Positions 21,709-33,200 of a DNA stretch of 64,000 nt are shown one piece after another. The notes beneath the pieces were generated by a model that did not search any database, was not told the DNA's origin, and was given only the letters and a program-made list of their open reading frames with translations. Source of the DNA: Gonapodya prolifera JEL478 (lineage: Eukaryota; Monoblepharomycota; Monoblepharidomycetes; Monoblepharidales; Gonapodyaceae); the NCBI GenBank assembly GCA_001574975.1, contig KQ965734.1:325971-389970 (forward strand), in the 5' to 3' direction. A program made the translations under genes and the position numbers. Position 1 is the stretch's first letter. Each line of letters opens with the position of its first letter.

Positions 21709-24700
21709 ATGCCCTCTCCCCACCCCCAACCGTCGTCCACCTCCCCGCCCTCATCCCCCGTATCCCCCTCGCAACCAGACTTTCTGGTCCTCTCGCCCAA
21801 ACTGACCCCGCAGCTGTCGCGCCTGTCGCTCAACCTCCCCCCCGTGGACAGGTCGATCTCGCACTCGCCCTCGCCCGTCACAAGGCGACCGGCAGTGCCC
21901 CACCCGAACAGCTCCTCCCTCCCGTCGCCGCAACTGCACACGTCCTCGTCCTCGTCCGCACTCGCGCCCTCGCCGTCCACACAGGCGCTCATCAACCTGG
22001 CCCACTCGGCCTCGGCAGCTGCCATGGCCTCACACCCGCACCCGCCGCAATCCCCGCTCACCTCTCACGCGCAGCCGCCCCACTCGCCACTTGACGTGCA
22101 ATCCCCGCCCTCGCCCACCACGCACCCCAACTCCCCTCTGCACACCTTCGCCATCGCCCCCCCCTCGCCGACCGCATCCCCCGAACCCCGCCTCTCCCAC
22201 TCATCCTCGGCGCTGCTCCTCTCCCCGCGCCTCTCCGTCTCCACCGCCGTCTCATACTCCTCCGAGGGTGACTTTGCCCTCGACCACTCCTCCAGCCGCC
22301 CCGACGCACCGGGCGGCGGCAACGGAGGCACCAACGAGGGCTCGTTCCTCCCGCCACCCGCGCTCCTGTCCCCACCTTCTCCAACCTCGGACTCTGCGTC
22401 CTACCACGGCGCCCACCTGCACGGCCACCCCTCCCCGCATCGATCGTCCCCGAACGCGCGCCCGCGGGACATGCACGACTTTCTCCTGCTCCTCGTCTCG
22501 CTCGGGTCCGTCGCGCTTGTGTTTGCGGGACCCAAGCTGTTCCCGAGGGTTTATGTGGCGTTCATGTTGGGCTTTTTTTGCTTGTTCATTTCGATCTCGG
22601 CGACGCATGTGTTTAAGTGGTACAGGACCGCGTGGCTGGTGATGAGGACCGTGGCGAAGGGGACGGATGATGAGAGGCTTATGCAGGTGGGTTTCGGGTG
22701 TTGGTGTTGCGTCGAGGGGGGATGGTTGGGTTGTTGGTGTTCGGAGTGGGGTGGGGTGGACTTCTAATCAAACGACGGACTTTTGTCTCTTCTCAATTCC
22801 CTACTCTCAATACTCACCCGTCGTCTTTCCCCTCCTCCCTCCTTACGCACTCACTTCTTGCCCTCCACGCACAGTCCTCCCCCGGCGCGTACACGCACAT
22901 CTTCGTCATGCCAAACTACTGCGAACCCATCGAGCTGCTCCGAAAGACGATTAGCAGGCTCTCGCAGGTGAGATGAGATGAACTTTGCGTTCTCCGTTTG
23001 CCGCCGTCGTCCTCACCCCCACACCCCCCCGCGCGCCCCGAACCTCCACCCACAGCACCACCTCGCGCCCACGAACTACATCCTCCTTCTTGCCATGGAA
23101 GCCTCCGAGTCTGGCCACGCCGTCAAGTCGGCGCGCCTCGTGGACGAGTTCCGCGGGTGCTTCAAGGAGGTCGTCGTCACGGCACATCCGCAGGGAGTTA
23201 GGGGCGAGCAGAGGGGGAAGGCCAGTAATGGTGAATCTGAGTCGTGCCGGGGAGTTGGTGTGTGTGGGTTGGTTCTGACGTGTTTGTTGCTCCCCCCCAC
23301 GCCCGACAGTCAACTGGGCTGTACGGTCGCTGGCTCGGTACCTGCGTGCCCGGTACGGCCATCACTCGCTCAAACAGTACGTCGTCACCGTGACTGACGC
23401 CGACGCACAGATCCCCGAGTTGTACGGTGAGTCCAATGTGTCCTCGTTTCCCTTTCCAACAGCCTCAGTCACCTTTCCACCTTCTCCCACCGCAAAACAC
23501 AGTGCACCACCTCGAACTCGCCCTCAGCACCGCCGACGACCCCTACGCGCTCGTGTACGCGCCGCCCATGTTCTTCTCGCGCAACTGCGCCGACGTCCCC
23601 GGCGCAGTGCGCATCACGGACGCACTGTGGAGTTGCATGGTGGCCCAGAATTTGGGCAATTGGAGGGGAATCGCGTTCCCGTGCGCGATTTACAGTTTGA
23701 GTTTGGTGAGTTTTTGGTTTGGGGTGATGCTTGGAGAAGGGGTCACAAATTCAATTGCGCACACAACAATCTCACTGTAATTGTTCCACACCGCAATAAC
23801 AGCTCCTCGCTGATCGCATCAACTACTGGGATACATCCCCCGACGGTATCGCCGAAGACTTCCACACTATGCTGCGCGCCTTCCTTCGAACCGACGGACG
23901 CGCACGGTGCCAGCTCATCCCCGTTCCCATCAATTTGACCAACGTGCAAGCCACCACAGAACGGTCTGTGCGCGGGTACGTCTCCAACATGCGCGCCCGG
24001 TTCTCCCAGGCCGTCCGGCATATGTACGGCGGGTGCGACGTCGGGTACGCCATCAGGGAGATGCAGGCCCTCACGGGTGGACCCTTTGCGACGCTGTGGC
24101 GCCTGGTGACCCGGCGCGAGCGCGCCATCGACGCGGCGGACAAGGTGCTGCTCATGTTCCACGTCCTCGAGGCCCACATCCTGGGCAACTGCACGGGCTG
24201 GCTCATGATGCTGTGGCTCCCCGTATGGGAGGCGTTTGGCGGCGTGGGAAAGCTCATTGGCGACGATGAGGTCGTGTGGGTCCGCTTGGTCCTCGCCACG
24301 CAGATCCTCTCTGCGTGTGCTACCGTCCCCACTTTCCTCAACTTGTTCTTGTACGAGCACTACCACCGCGTGGTTGATCGCAAACTGTATGGAAGGGAGA
24401 GGTCCACTCGCACCCTGTGGAACCTCACCGACTACGCATGGGCACCCATCTCTGCTGTCTTGTATATGACACTTCCGGCCACCATCGCGTCCATCCGTAG
24501 AGTCTGGGAGCACGGCGGTGAGGCCGCGTACATTGTCGGAGAGAAGGTCGTCGCTGAGACTGGTGGTGCTCGCGACGACGTTCCTATCGTGGATGCTGTT
24601 TCCGTCGTTGTTGTCCAGGGAGCCGCCCCGACCGCAGACGACGCGACGGCTGCAGATGTGGAGGCAGTCCTTGGCTACGCGGTCGGGAACCACAGGGATG

Positions 24701-24969
24701 TGGACGGGCCGCTCAAGGAGGGCACCTTGGTGGATATCATGTCCGACACCCCGCCCGTGGACGGTGTGGGCGTGGTGGCGGCAGAGCCGAGGAAGTCCGA
24801 GGCCCCATCTCGATCGAGCATTTCGGGGCTGTTGAATCAGATCTTGCATCCAGCAGCCACGAGGATTCCGGCGCTCATCAAGAAGGTCGAGGTTGACGCC
24901 GGGTGGGAAGGTGTCGTGCCTGCAGCGTGGAGCATGGCAAGCCACAAGGTGGAAGAGAAATCTGCATAA
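21709..24969 (+). CDS. Multipass membrane family-2 glycosyltransferase
   Basis: Exons 21709-22686, 22875-22967, 23056-23230, 23310-23426, 23503-23705 and 23803-24969 keep phase, 910 residues. Residues 1-255 are Ser/Pro-rich. Two membrane helices follow (about 258-305). The GT-A domain starts at HIFVMPNYCEP, contains RGKASNVNWAVRSL (the N-W segment seen in processive GT2 enzymes) and TVTDADAQIP (DxD metal/nucleotide-sugar site), and has RARFSQAVRHMYGG in the place of the usual QxxRW motif. Three or more C-terminal helices follow, then a 120-residue acidic tail. This layout fits processive membrane polysaccharide synthases such as chitin or hyaluronan synthase relatives, but it is not a standard chitin synthase. 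Product unknown. ATGs in frame upstream (21649, 21499) could lengthen the disordered N-terminus. Confidence 0.85.
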
Positions 24970-25925
24970 ATGGGCGTTTACGAAAAAATACGGGAGAGAT
25001 GTGACAGTTTGTGTCACCGAAAGGACTCTGTGGTTTTGTTTCATTACGTGCCGGTGTTGTCCGGAGTCTCTGCTTTCTTTTACTCTCGGAGACGGGAGGG
25101 TGTACGTACGCATAGACGGACTCGGGGGTCGAGGCACCATTAGACGTTTCGTTCCCCCGGATTCGACTCCGTTTGTTCATGCTTCTTTTCTTTTACATTT
25201 AAGACCCATTACTTCATTTTGTCGCTGTGGGTTTTGCTCTTTCTCCCTTTTTCTACGCAATCCCTTTTGTCTCTTTCTTTGTGGCGAGGAAACGGGACTC
25301 GCCGAAAACGAACATTTGCGTCGTTGAAAGTTAGGTTGCAGCGGTTAAGAAGGGCTAAGCGGAGTGGCAACACCAGGGCGATTCTTCCGCTACAAAGACA
25401 TTATTTTATATAGACATGTACACGTGTGGAATACTGAGAAGACCCTCATGCTCGGAGCAAGCCACGGGCACCCTTTATGCCTAAAATGGGGGCAAACAAC
25501 GTACTGACAAAATTTTCCATTCGACAATTTGGGTGTGAAAAAAGAGCAAATATCGCTCGTTTCAACCAGGAAGTTAGTTGCCAAGAACAGAAGAATCATT
25601 TTTGTATTGTTGCCAAGAACAGCTCTCTTGATGGCGCCATTTTATGGACATCAAGCGGTCGACATAAATACAAGTCAACCGAATCGTGTACGATAGAACC
25701 AGAGAGAACTCCGGTTTCAATTAATTGGACGTGTACTTGTGTGATGTCATAAACGGTCATAAGGGTCCTTCTGCATTTTCGGCATATCAAGAGCAACAAG
25801 AGTGAGGTCAACTGTAGTAAAATGCTGGAAGTGCTACTCGCTTTGTGTTACAGTCGTTCTGGACGGAGAGAGAATTCGTCTGAGTCACCCTGGCGAAAAC
25901 AGGGAAGCCAACCCGAACCTTCTGT
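24970..25925. other. Intergenic region
   Basis: About 0.95 kb, AT-richer than its left neighbour. No frame above about 100 residues with domain support; no repeat seen. Confidence 0.4.
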
Positions 25926-26426
25926 GTGCTTCCGCCGGCGCCTGAGACCGACTTCCGCATCCGCTCGTTAAGAAAGGCAACCATGCGCTCCATGCAAACG
26001 AGCCTTCTGATGGCCCAGAGCGCTATACGCCCTGCCAAGACTCCTCTATCGTCGCCTCCCGGTCTTCCGCTGCCAACAATCATTACCCCGCCGCGTCAGG
26101 TGCTGCCTACGGTTCCAAAAGCTCCCCCTCCCACCCCCAAACGCAAAAAGAATCCCCCTCCATCAAAGCTATTCATGGAACGGGAGAGGAAGGATTCGGG
26201 CATGTCGTTCTGTGGCGAAGATGGAATCTCCAACGAAGATGCCCCGGTGATGGGGTTTCCAGGAGGCGTAATCATCCCAAATGATCCACTTCATCAAGAC
26301 TATGAGCCTGGCGATTCATATGAAAGGGTGGAGCGCTGGAATAACGGGCTTGATGAAGGGCTGACGAAAGCTATCGACTCCGTTGCCGCAGGATGGACAC
26401 CAGGACTCTGTCGCGTCTTGTTTTAA
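25926..26426 (+). CDS. Small uncertain ORF, member A of a possible local pair
   Basis: Single frame of 166 residues. Pro/Lys-rich middle (PPPTPKRKKNPPPSK) then an acidic segment (RKDSGMSFCGEDGISNED) and an end ITKAI-to-GLCRVLF type sequence. The downstream ORF at 27003-27492 has the same order: Pro-rich stretch, a basic patch, R-x-DSG acidic segment and ELCRVL. They could be paralogues. No domain recognised. The start could also be one of the internal Met codons near 25983-26010. Confidence 0.35.
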   Translation: MLPPAPETDFRIRSLRKATMRSMQTSLLMAQSAIRPAKTPLSSPPGLPLPTIITPPRQVLPTVPKAPPPTPKRKKNPPPSKLFMERERKDSGMSFCGEDGISNEDAPVMGFPGGVIIPNDPLHQDYEPGDSYERVERWNNGLDEGLTKAIDSVAAGWTPGLCRVLF

Positions 26427-27002
26427 GCGAAGGACATTCGTGGACCTGCACCATTATTTGCAACACTATCTCCCCTTTGAACCGAACACATGCCCCGCAC
26501 GAGGGCACTTTAGAAAGCGACAAAGAGTCACCAAAGGATAGATAGAGGGCACGTCGCAGTCTTATATTTCCAGATAACGGCTTAAATATTCTTCTGAAAA
26601 TAAAAGTTGCCCAGACAACTACGTACAATATTGCCTGAAATCTGGTCACCGTCCGAGGGATCAAGCTATTATTCATGTGTTATTCATCCGCTCACATTGA
26701 GCTCCCTCAAGAGAGCTAATAGAGCAGAAAACATGTTGAAACAATACACTACTTTGTTTTTACTCCCTTTAACCTTCCAGCCAGAGTGAATTGCACGCCT
26801 GACTGCTCATCAAGGCTGTATTACTCCCTGTCCCAACCCCTTCGTCAACCGATAAGCCCCAAAGTACCCGTTCTTCCAGGAACTGGGTTTCGCTCTCGCC
26901 TGTGTGGATCTTCTGTGAAGTGCCACAAAGCGCAAAATTATCATCCCAAGGAAGTGGTTGCCTGACGGCGGAACTTTCAGGCGTAAGTAACTTTGAGAAC
27001 GG

Positions 27003-27492
27003 TTGAGGAACGGGCCTTCATCGGAAAAGCAAACGCGGCATATGTCGGTCGAAGCTGGCCTCCGGGTTCCCCAATTCGTTCCGGCGCCCACCAGTCAATG
27101 CATTCCGATCAAGAGCTCCCCGCAACTTCATACCCCGCCGCCCCCGCCGCAGTGCCATGCTCCACTCCTCAACACACCATCTGCGCCATTGAGACGACCA
27201 AAAGTCTACTACGCACCTCTGATGTCCCATCCAACGTTTGAACATGCCCGGGTGGACTCGGGCTTCGAGGATGATTCGATTGCTGAAGGCGGTCCCAAGG
27301 ACCGTCCGGCGGGGGACAATCGCGTATAAATGCAATCGAAGCGGCGCCTCAAGGGTGGAAGAACGTGAACAACTCTTCACAGTCCAGTAGAAACGCGGGA
27401 AACCCCGAGTGGGTCAAACCGGCCATTCGGCAGGAACTCTGCAGAGTGCTGGTTAGATGGGACGAAAGCGAGGAGCTACTGGAGGAAACTGG
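27003..27492 (+). CDS. Small uncertain ORF, member B of a possible local pair
   Basis: A frame at 27003-27329 carries a Pro-rich stretch, PLRRPKVYYAPL and ARVDSGFEDDSIAEG. A second frame after it, ending at the TAG near 27498, reads GNPEWVKPAIRQELCRVLVR and then a Glu-rich end. The two frames differ, so either a short intron lies between them (acceptor TCTTCACAG near 27383) or the gene is broken. Shared order with the ORF at 25926-26426 suggests local duplication. Confidence 0.3.
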
Positions 27493-27867
27493 CGTGTAGA
27501 GGAGGGATGGAGTGAAGGACTCTTCTTTTTGGTTTATTACAGGATTGGTCAGATCTCAACTTCACGGTTTCCCGAATGAGGCCGAACGCTCATCGACACT
27601 ATTATTAGGGGGATATGGTCCGGACTCGCGCTATTCCCCCATAGTACCCTACAGTTTCATTCGAATTTACATCCGCGTTTGTATTTTATTAGAATCTCAT
27701 TGCTTCTCCAAACTGAAATGCCAACACCAGCGACGATAGCTTGACCACTGAAAAAAATCGTTCTGAAGTTCAAATGTAAAAGAATAGGGTAGTATGTGTT
27801 CAGTTCGTGTGGTTTCTTTGGTCCCCTTGCCCACAATTACCCTCGGAACTGCGGTGATTCCGGCGAG

Positions 27868-30375
27868 ATGGCACAGGACGACGTGGAGGAGGTATACAGC
27901 GTGCTTACTCGAGTTCTTGACCCCAGCATTGCCGAGGTACGTTGTGTCGAAACACAAACGGCCGCTTCTGTTCTTCCTCACCAACTTTTGGGACAATCGC
28001 TTGGACAACTCATTCCTCCGATCCCGGCCTCCGCATTCGCAATGTTTTGGCGTCGCCCATGCCGCCAATCTAGCTCGGTGACTCTCTCCGTTCACTGGTA
28101 AAACCTCGAGAATCGCGCTCTCTCAAGGCCCGACGCCTGCTCGCCCAGAGTCTCTTTTCCCATACCGCGAAGATTGTTGGTGCCTTTCCGGACCTGCAGA
28201 ATGACTTGTTCGATCTTCTTGCGGTGAATTCGCCCGTGATTCCGACTTCCCTCGTTGCTGCCCCGATCTTACTAATTTATGAATAGAATCTCTGCCTGGA
28301 CGAAGATAACCAGGTACGTTATGTAATTGGGAGTGGTGACGATACGTCCGTGACACCATTTTCGATAATGTAGACACAAGTATTCGCTCTGAGAGCGCTC
28401 TTGGCACTCGCAAAGGATCGTTCGCTCGTTCAGAATGTAGCTTGGACCTGCATCGTGCTACCGAATCAAATCCAGGAGACTGGTGAGTTGTTCTTGTCAA
28501 CTTTGATGTTCCACGGTTCATATCAACCTTGGTCGTTCTTGGTACTAAGGTACCACCCTTCCCAACGACCCTTCTCTTTCCTCTGTTCTCACCGCCTGTC
28601 TTCAAACAAGCTCCAAAGAAGCCCTTGCGGCCGCGCTTTCTCTCCTAGAAGGTTCGGATGCGGAATACGAACAAGGCGCAAGATGGATGGCGGAGGAGAT
28701 GAAACCAGCTCTGGAAAAGGCTGGCGTGGAACTTAGCGAAGAGGCAGAGGCTCTTGTTGTCGAACGAGTGAGCCAAGTGAGTCCGCTGTTGTGACGCGTG
28801 GTCGTCGCAACACGATGCGCCGGGATAGAATATGAAACGGCGTTTGAAGAACGCCAATCCGCAAACTCGATAATTTAAGCTCGCGATGTTTTATTGTTGG
28901 AGCTTTTGGGATGTTGGTTGCCTTGAGATGTGCTGACCTGCCCAACTGATGTCTCCCGCGCCAGCTACTTTCCTCCACCACTCCCACACTCGACGATCAC
29001 CTCCTTCTTTCACGAGTCCTCCTATCTCTCAAAGTGTCTCACAAGATCGACTACGCAACACGTATCGCGGAGGGATACTGGAAGTACTTACCCGAAGACC
29101 TTTCTACGGTCCCCGAAGAAGATTGGACGGGTGTGCTGGGTGTTCTAAAAGCAATTGCGGGATTTTGCAAGGTAAGTTTTAAAGTGTCCTACCCTCGATG
29201 TAAAGACAATGCTGACCCAAACGTCTCAGCCCCCTCGTTCTATTTCCCCCAATCGCCTTCTTGCATACCTTTCAGCGCAGGCGTTGGATCCTACCCGACT
29301 GTCGGCACTTCCGGAGAAACACCGAACCTCGGTGCTCCGGGTAGCAGCGGAGAGCGTTAGGTACAATGCCGACTTTGAGACCGTAAAGCAGTTGTGGGAC
29401 GGAAGCAAAAGTCTTCTTTCAGTGAGTGATCATGGCGCTGTAGTGTGGATGGAGGCTCATTGTTCATGTTGTTGAAAGACATTGGTACCCGATGCCACGA
29501 CTGGAGAGAAAGTAAACTGGTCCCGTTTAGAGCCAGTTCTTTACTTGGCCTTCCGGAGCGCGGTGCAAGGAGGTGTGGGAGATGTGGACCCTCAGACAAA
29601 GACAAGGTGAGTCAAGGTTGAATGGAAGGCATTTCTCACACCTCCAATTCTAACTGAGAATTTAATCAAGGGTAACGCGGATCTACACTGAAAGTGTCAC
29701 AGAAAAGCAGACTTACAAGCAAAAGTTGGCCGCTTGGAAGGAACCCACCGACAAAACTGCTCCAGGCACAATGACTGTAAGTCTCCCACCTTAACGATAG
29801 AGAGCGCTAAGCGACGATTCCATTGACAACCGGCGATAGCAATCTTCTCTCACAAAACTTGTTCGCTTGTTTGAAAACTGTTACGACATGGCACGAGAGT
29901 TGCTCAAGCCCACATCCGCACGGGTCAACATTCCATCAATGAAGTTGAGTTGGACGCTCGGCCAAGAGCAAGAGAAGATTGCTTTCGAAAAGGTAACAGG
30001 GTTTGAAAGCAAAGAAGGGGGGAAACCTGTAGAAGCAAATGGAACAGCGTGAGTTGGTTGATGAAGCTGATGGATTTCTGAAACTTTGATCGTGATAATC
30101 ACCAATACAGAAAACGAAAAGCACCGGGAGCACCAACAGAAGGCGGTGTGAAGAAGCAGAGACCTGCAGGACCTCCCGGACCTCTCCGACCGATGGGCCC
30201 ACGGGGTGGCAGAGGAGGTGGGTTCGTGTTCCGAGGACGCGGCGGTCCGAGGGGCGGTAGGGGCGGTAGGGGTGGAATGGGACGAGGCGGAATGGTGGGT
30301 GGTGGACCGGGCAGAGGGGGAATGGTCGGTGGTTGGGCAGCACGAGGCCGTGGTGGTTGGCGTGGCGGATGGTAA
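27868..30375 (+). CDS. API5 (apoptosis inhibitor 5 / AAC-11)-like nuclear protein
   Basis: Exons 27868-27936, 28074-28223, 28287-28313, 28374-28482, 28550-28776, 28965-29171, 29230-29421, 29479-29606, 29671-29776, 29840-30048 and 30111-30375 all join in phase, about 562 residues. The N-terminal half is an all-helical HEAT-type array; the 27-base third exon encodes NLCLDEDNQ, matching the conserved LCEDED motif of API5. A later LYLAFRSAVQGG helix and the SRV/NIPSMKLSW segment fit the ARM-like half. A nuclear signal (RKRKAPGAP) and a long RGG/GRGG tail follow. Animal API5 binds acinus and FGF2 and is linked to mRNA-protein complexes; the RGG tail here suggests direct RNA contact, which is inference. 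Confidence 0.85.
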
Positions 30376-30627
30376 TGAACGTAATGTGGGTAGGACTTCA
30401 ATGAACTCTTCCTGGATACTCTTGCAGGTCCCCAAAGAGGAGAGTACAACATGTATTCCCATAACACGAAAGTTTTCACTTCTGGACTGAATTTCAATCT
30501 CTCAACAAAGCAAACCCCTCTGTGTTCACGCAAAGCGATTCCTTCAGTACGTTAGTTTCTCCAGTCTTAATGATGGAGAACGCTTGCGGTCAGCTGCAGG
30601 CGAGGGCGTGAAAATATGCATTCTCAC

Positions 30628-31021
30628 TCACCTAACAGAGTTTGGCGGCGAAGCAAAGTTCGTGTAGACCTCGTCTGTTGTAGACGAGCCGAGGACGACA
30701 CCTCCACAATTGACATCGGAGTAGAAGGTGACTTTTGTGTTTGCAGTAATCTGGTAGGATTGAGTTGGGTTGTAAATGCCACTGTTGTGGCAGAAGAGAG
30801 AAAAGGGCACATGGGCAAAAGGTGTTGAAAAACGTCAGGGTACGGTGATCTCACAAACAGCCGTTGTTTCCTCCAGTTTCACTTCTGTAAGGTCCATAAT
30901 ACGGCTGGGCAAATAGGCTTATCGCTGGCGAATAAGCTACACCTTCGATACCGTGGGCGTGTGACCTGTGTGTCGCAAGAAGTGCCAGGAACGCGGAAAC
31001 AATCACAAAGAGGCATGACAT
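30628..31021 (-). CDS. Small secreted protein, possible beta/gamma-crystallin-like fold
   Basis: Exons 31021-30855 and 30781-30628 join in phase, 106 residues. Residues 1-22 are a clear signal peptide (MSCLFVIVSAFLALLATHRS, cleavage likely after SHA). The mature part of about 84 residues contains only two cysteines (NNGCF and VNCGGV) and the stretch KVTFYSDVNCGGV, which resembles the Y-x-D-x-x-C/F-x-G turn of beta/gamma-crystallin-like secreted proteins of microbes. The resemblance is short, so the fold is tentative. It converges with API5 (250 bases between stops) and starts 133 bases from the DAW1 stop. Confidence 0.6.
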
Positions 31022-31154
31022 GGCAAGAGTGAGCAATTGAATCTCTGGATTGTTATATATTTGACCAGTGGGGCGGTGTACTGGCGGTGTTCTGGGTGAC
31101 TTCGGCCTGACTTCGGCCACCCCACACCCGAAGTACAGCCACGACGCGGTCCCC

Positions 31155-32891
31155 TTACACCGCCTCATAAACGATGACCGTGTCATCCCTGGCAGCGGTT
31201 ATGACTTTTGTCGAGTCATAAGAGAAATGAGCTGCAAAGACTGAGCCACTGTGATCATCAAGTGTCTGTTGAGTGGAAGCAAGCAGAGAAGATGCGTAAA
31301 AGGATAAGGTAATGGAACATTTTTGGTGGCAAGAATGTGTATTCACCTGCAAACAATGACCTCCAGCAACATCCCATAAGCGAATTGTACCTTCATTTCC
31401 AGATGTTAGGAGCATTTCGCCAGATGGAGAGAAGGTCACCTGTGAGGAAAACATTCACTGCACTAACGCAGGTTGATAATTTACTGCAGTGATGCCCACC
31501 CGACATATCTCGTTGTTTGTGCCCTGCAAGGTGTGCAACAAGCGAAGCGTCTTTCCGTCGTATATCCGGGCGACACCATCAGACCCGGCTGCGGCAATAT
31601 ATGCACCATCGATAGATGCTACGACCGAAAGAACGTCCCCGGAACAGTCTCTTTAGGCAAAAGAAGGGCAATGAATTATGATTCCTACATATCCAACCAT
31701 ACAACTGCTCACCTGCTCATTCCTATCTCCGCACCAGATACGGCGTCCCACAGTCGCACTGTGCCATCTGTCCCACCGGCCACCACAGTCCGAGACTCTC
31801 CGACCCAAGATGCCCCCGTGACTGACGCTTCATCGTCCAGTCCCCAATCCCACACTTCTTCCGCCGGGTTTCGAAGATCCCACACCCTCACATGACCGTC
31901 CATACCGGCTGTAATGATCGAGCCATTTTTATCGCGCGTCGTTTCTCGTTCTGCAAACGACGGCTCAAACTCCACGACGGGTACACCATCCTCGTGCGCG
32001 TCCAGCCGGGCAACTTGGAGACCCGTTCGAACATCCCAAACCAAGGCCGCACCGTCCATTCCACCGGTCGCTATTTTGGTGCTCTTTGCGTCGAAGCACC
32101 CCGCCACAACCTCTCCTTGATGGCCCACGAGAGCATAGAGAGACTTCCCTGTAGCCCCATCCCATAGTCGCGCAGTGCGATCGAGCGAGCACGTGAGAAG
32201 CTTGTCTGAAAAGGGAAGGTTGTAAGTAAGGTGGTACACGAGAGATTCGTGCTGGTTCAAGGTCAAGAGCGGGGGTGGTGGAGAGGTTGACTGAGAAGGT
32301 GTTGAGAGCAATGTCGAGGTGGAGTAGAGTCGCACCGAGCGGTCGTACGAGGCGCTTGCAATACTGTGAGAACGTCAACGTTATAATTTTGGCATCACGC
32401 TCGATCGGAAAACAAAAGCACTTGACATACCGATCACCCGCTTTATTCAAGCAGCAGTTTGTGAGCGTCATTTCATGCGGCTTGAATTTCACTCCAAGCT
32501 TGTAAGTAAAGCCACGTGACTCCGCATGTATTGATCGTATGCCTGCATAAAGAAAGACAAGGTGCATGCGTCTGAGCTCAGAGAAACCTTCGCGTCCTCA
32601 AGCCGCCATTCACGCGTGCTCACGTTGCGCTATTTGGATGACTCGTGTGCGGTGCTGTTTCAGCCTTGGCTCTGATACAATCGCGTTCTTCACAACATTC
32701 TCCAGAGGTATTCTCCTGGTGTTGCGCGGATGGACGTGAAAAGAGTCATGCCCCCACTTGTTTATTTTCAAGGCCTCCTTTAAAATCCTTTCAAGTAAAC
32801 CTCACGTTTTCGGGGCGTCCAATAAAGGGATCTGTTTTGTCGACGTGACTCCGTCTTTGGTGAGCTCCAGGAAAAGCGCTTGAAAAGCCAT
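31155..32891 (-). CDS. DAW1: DAW1/WDR69-like flagellar dynein assembly factor
   Basis: Exons 32891-32806, 32715-32624, 32542-32431, 32363-31713, 31650-31500, 31439-31347 and 31265-31155 keep phase, 431 residues against about 415 in animals. The N-terminus (MAFQALFLELTKDG, then LENVVKNAIVSEPRLKQ) matches the DAW1 N-terminal helical region (ALVEEIQKAEPLL in animals). A WD40 propeller follows: LNKAGDRYIASASYDRSVRL, then repeated GH/D-x-x-WD units such as LDRTARLWD, MDGHVRVWDL and GTDGTVRLWD, ending in a short VIVYEAV blade. DAW1 carries outer-arm dynein into flagella. Its presence is strong evidence of a flagellated stage. One blade is interrupted by an insert (ERETTRDKNG), a common chytrid-type loop expansion. 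Confidence 0.9.
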
Positions 32892-33200
32892 CGCAAAAGG
32901 ACGTTTGGAGATCAGAAAAAGGAAATTTTGACGTGAGAGCGTGTTCGGACGCTTACCGGGGGGGAAATGTCGGACGAGATACCGCGAGAGTTTCCCGCTC
33001 GATGGCGTCGACGATTTATCGTTATGAGACGTAAAAGATTGTGGATAACGGGATGTAGCCAAGGCGGTGGGGCGAGAATCGCGTTTCATTGGCAGTGCGA
33101 TGAGGAGCCGGCCGCGATGAGACTGAGGACTCATCTCTTAGAGCAACCCATCTTTTCTTCACAATCATCTTTACCACCTTACGTAACCAAAATACAAATC

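Noticed and set aside
23743-25140. Minus-strand 465-residue frame antisense to the glycosyltransferase
   Set aside because: It lacks motifs and arises from GC-rich third positions of the plus-strand exon, which has clear GT2 and membrane features.
30590-30627. A 4-base final exon for the small secreted protein
   Set aside because: The frame already ends at a TGA at 30628 without splicing, which is simpler.
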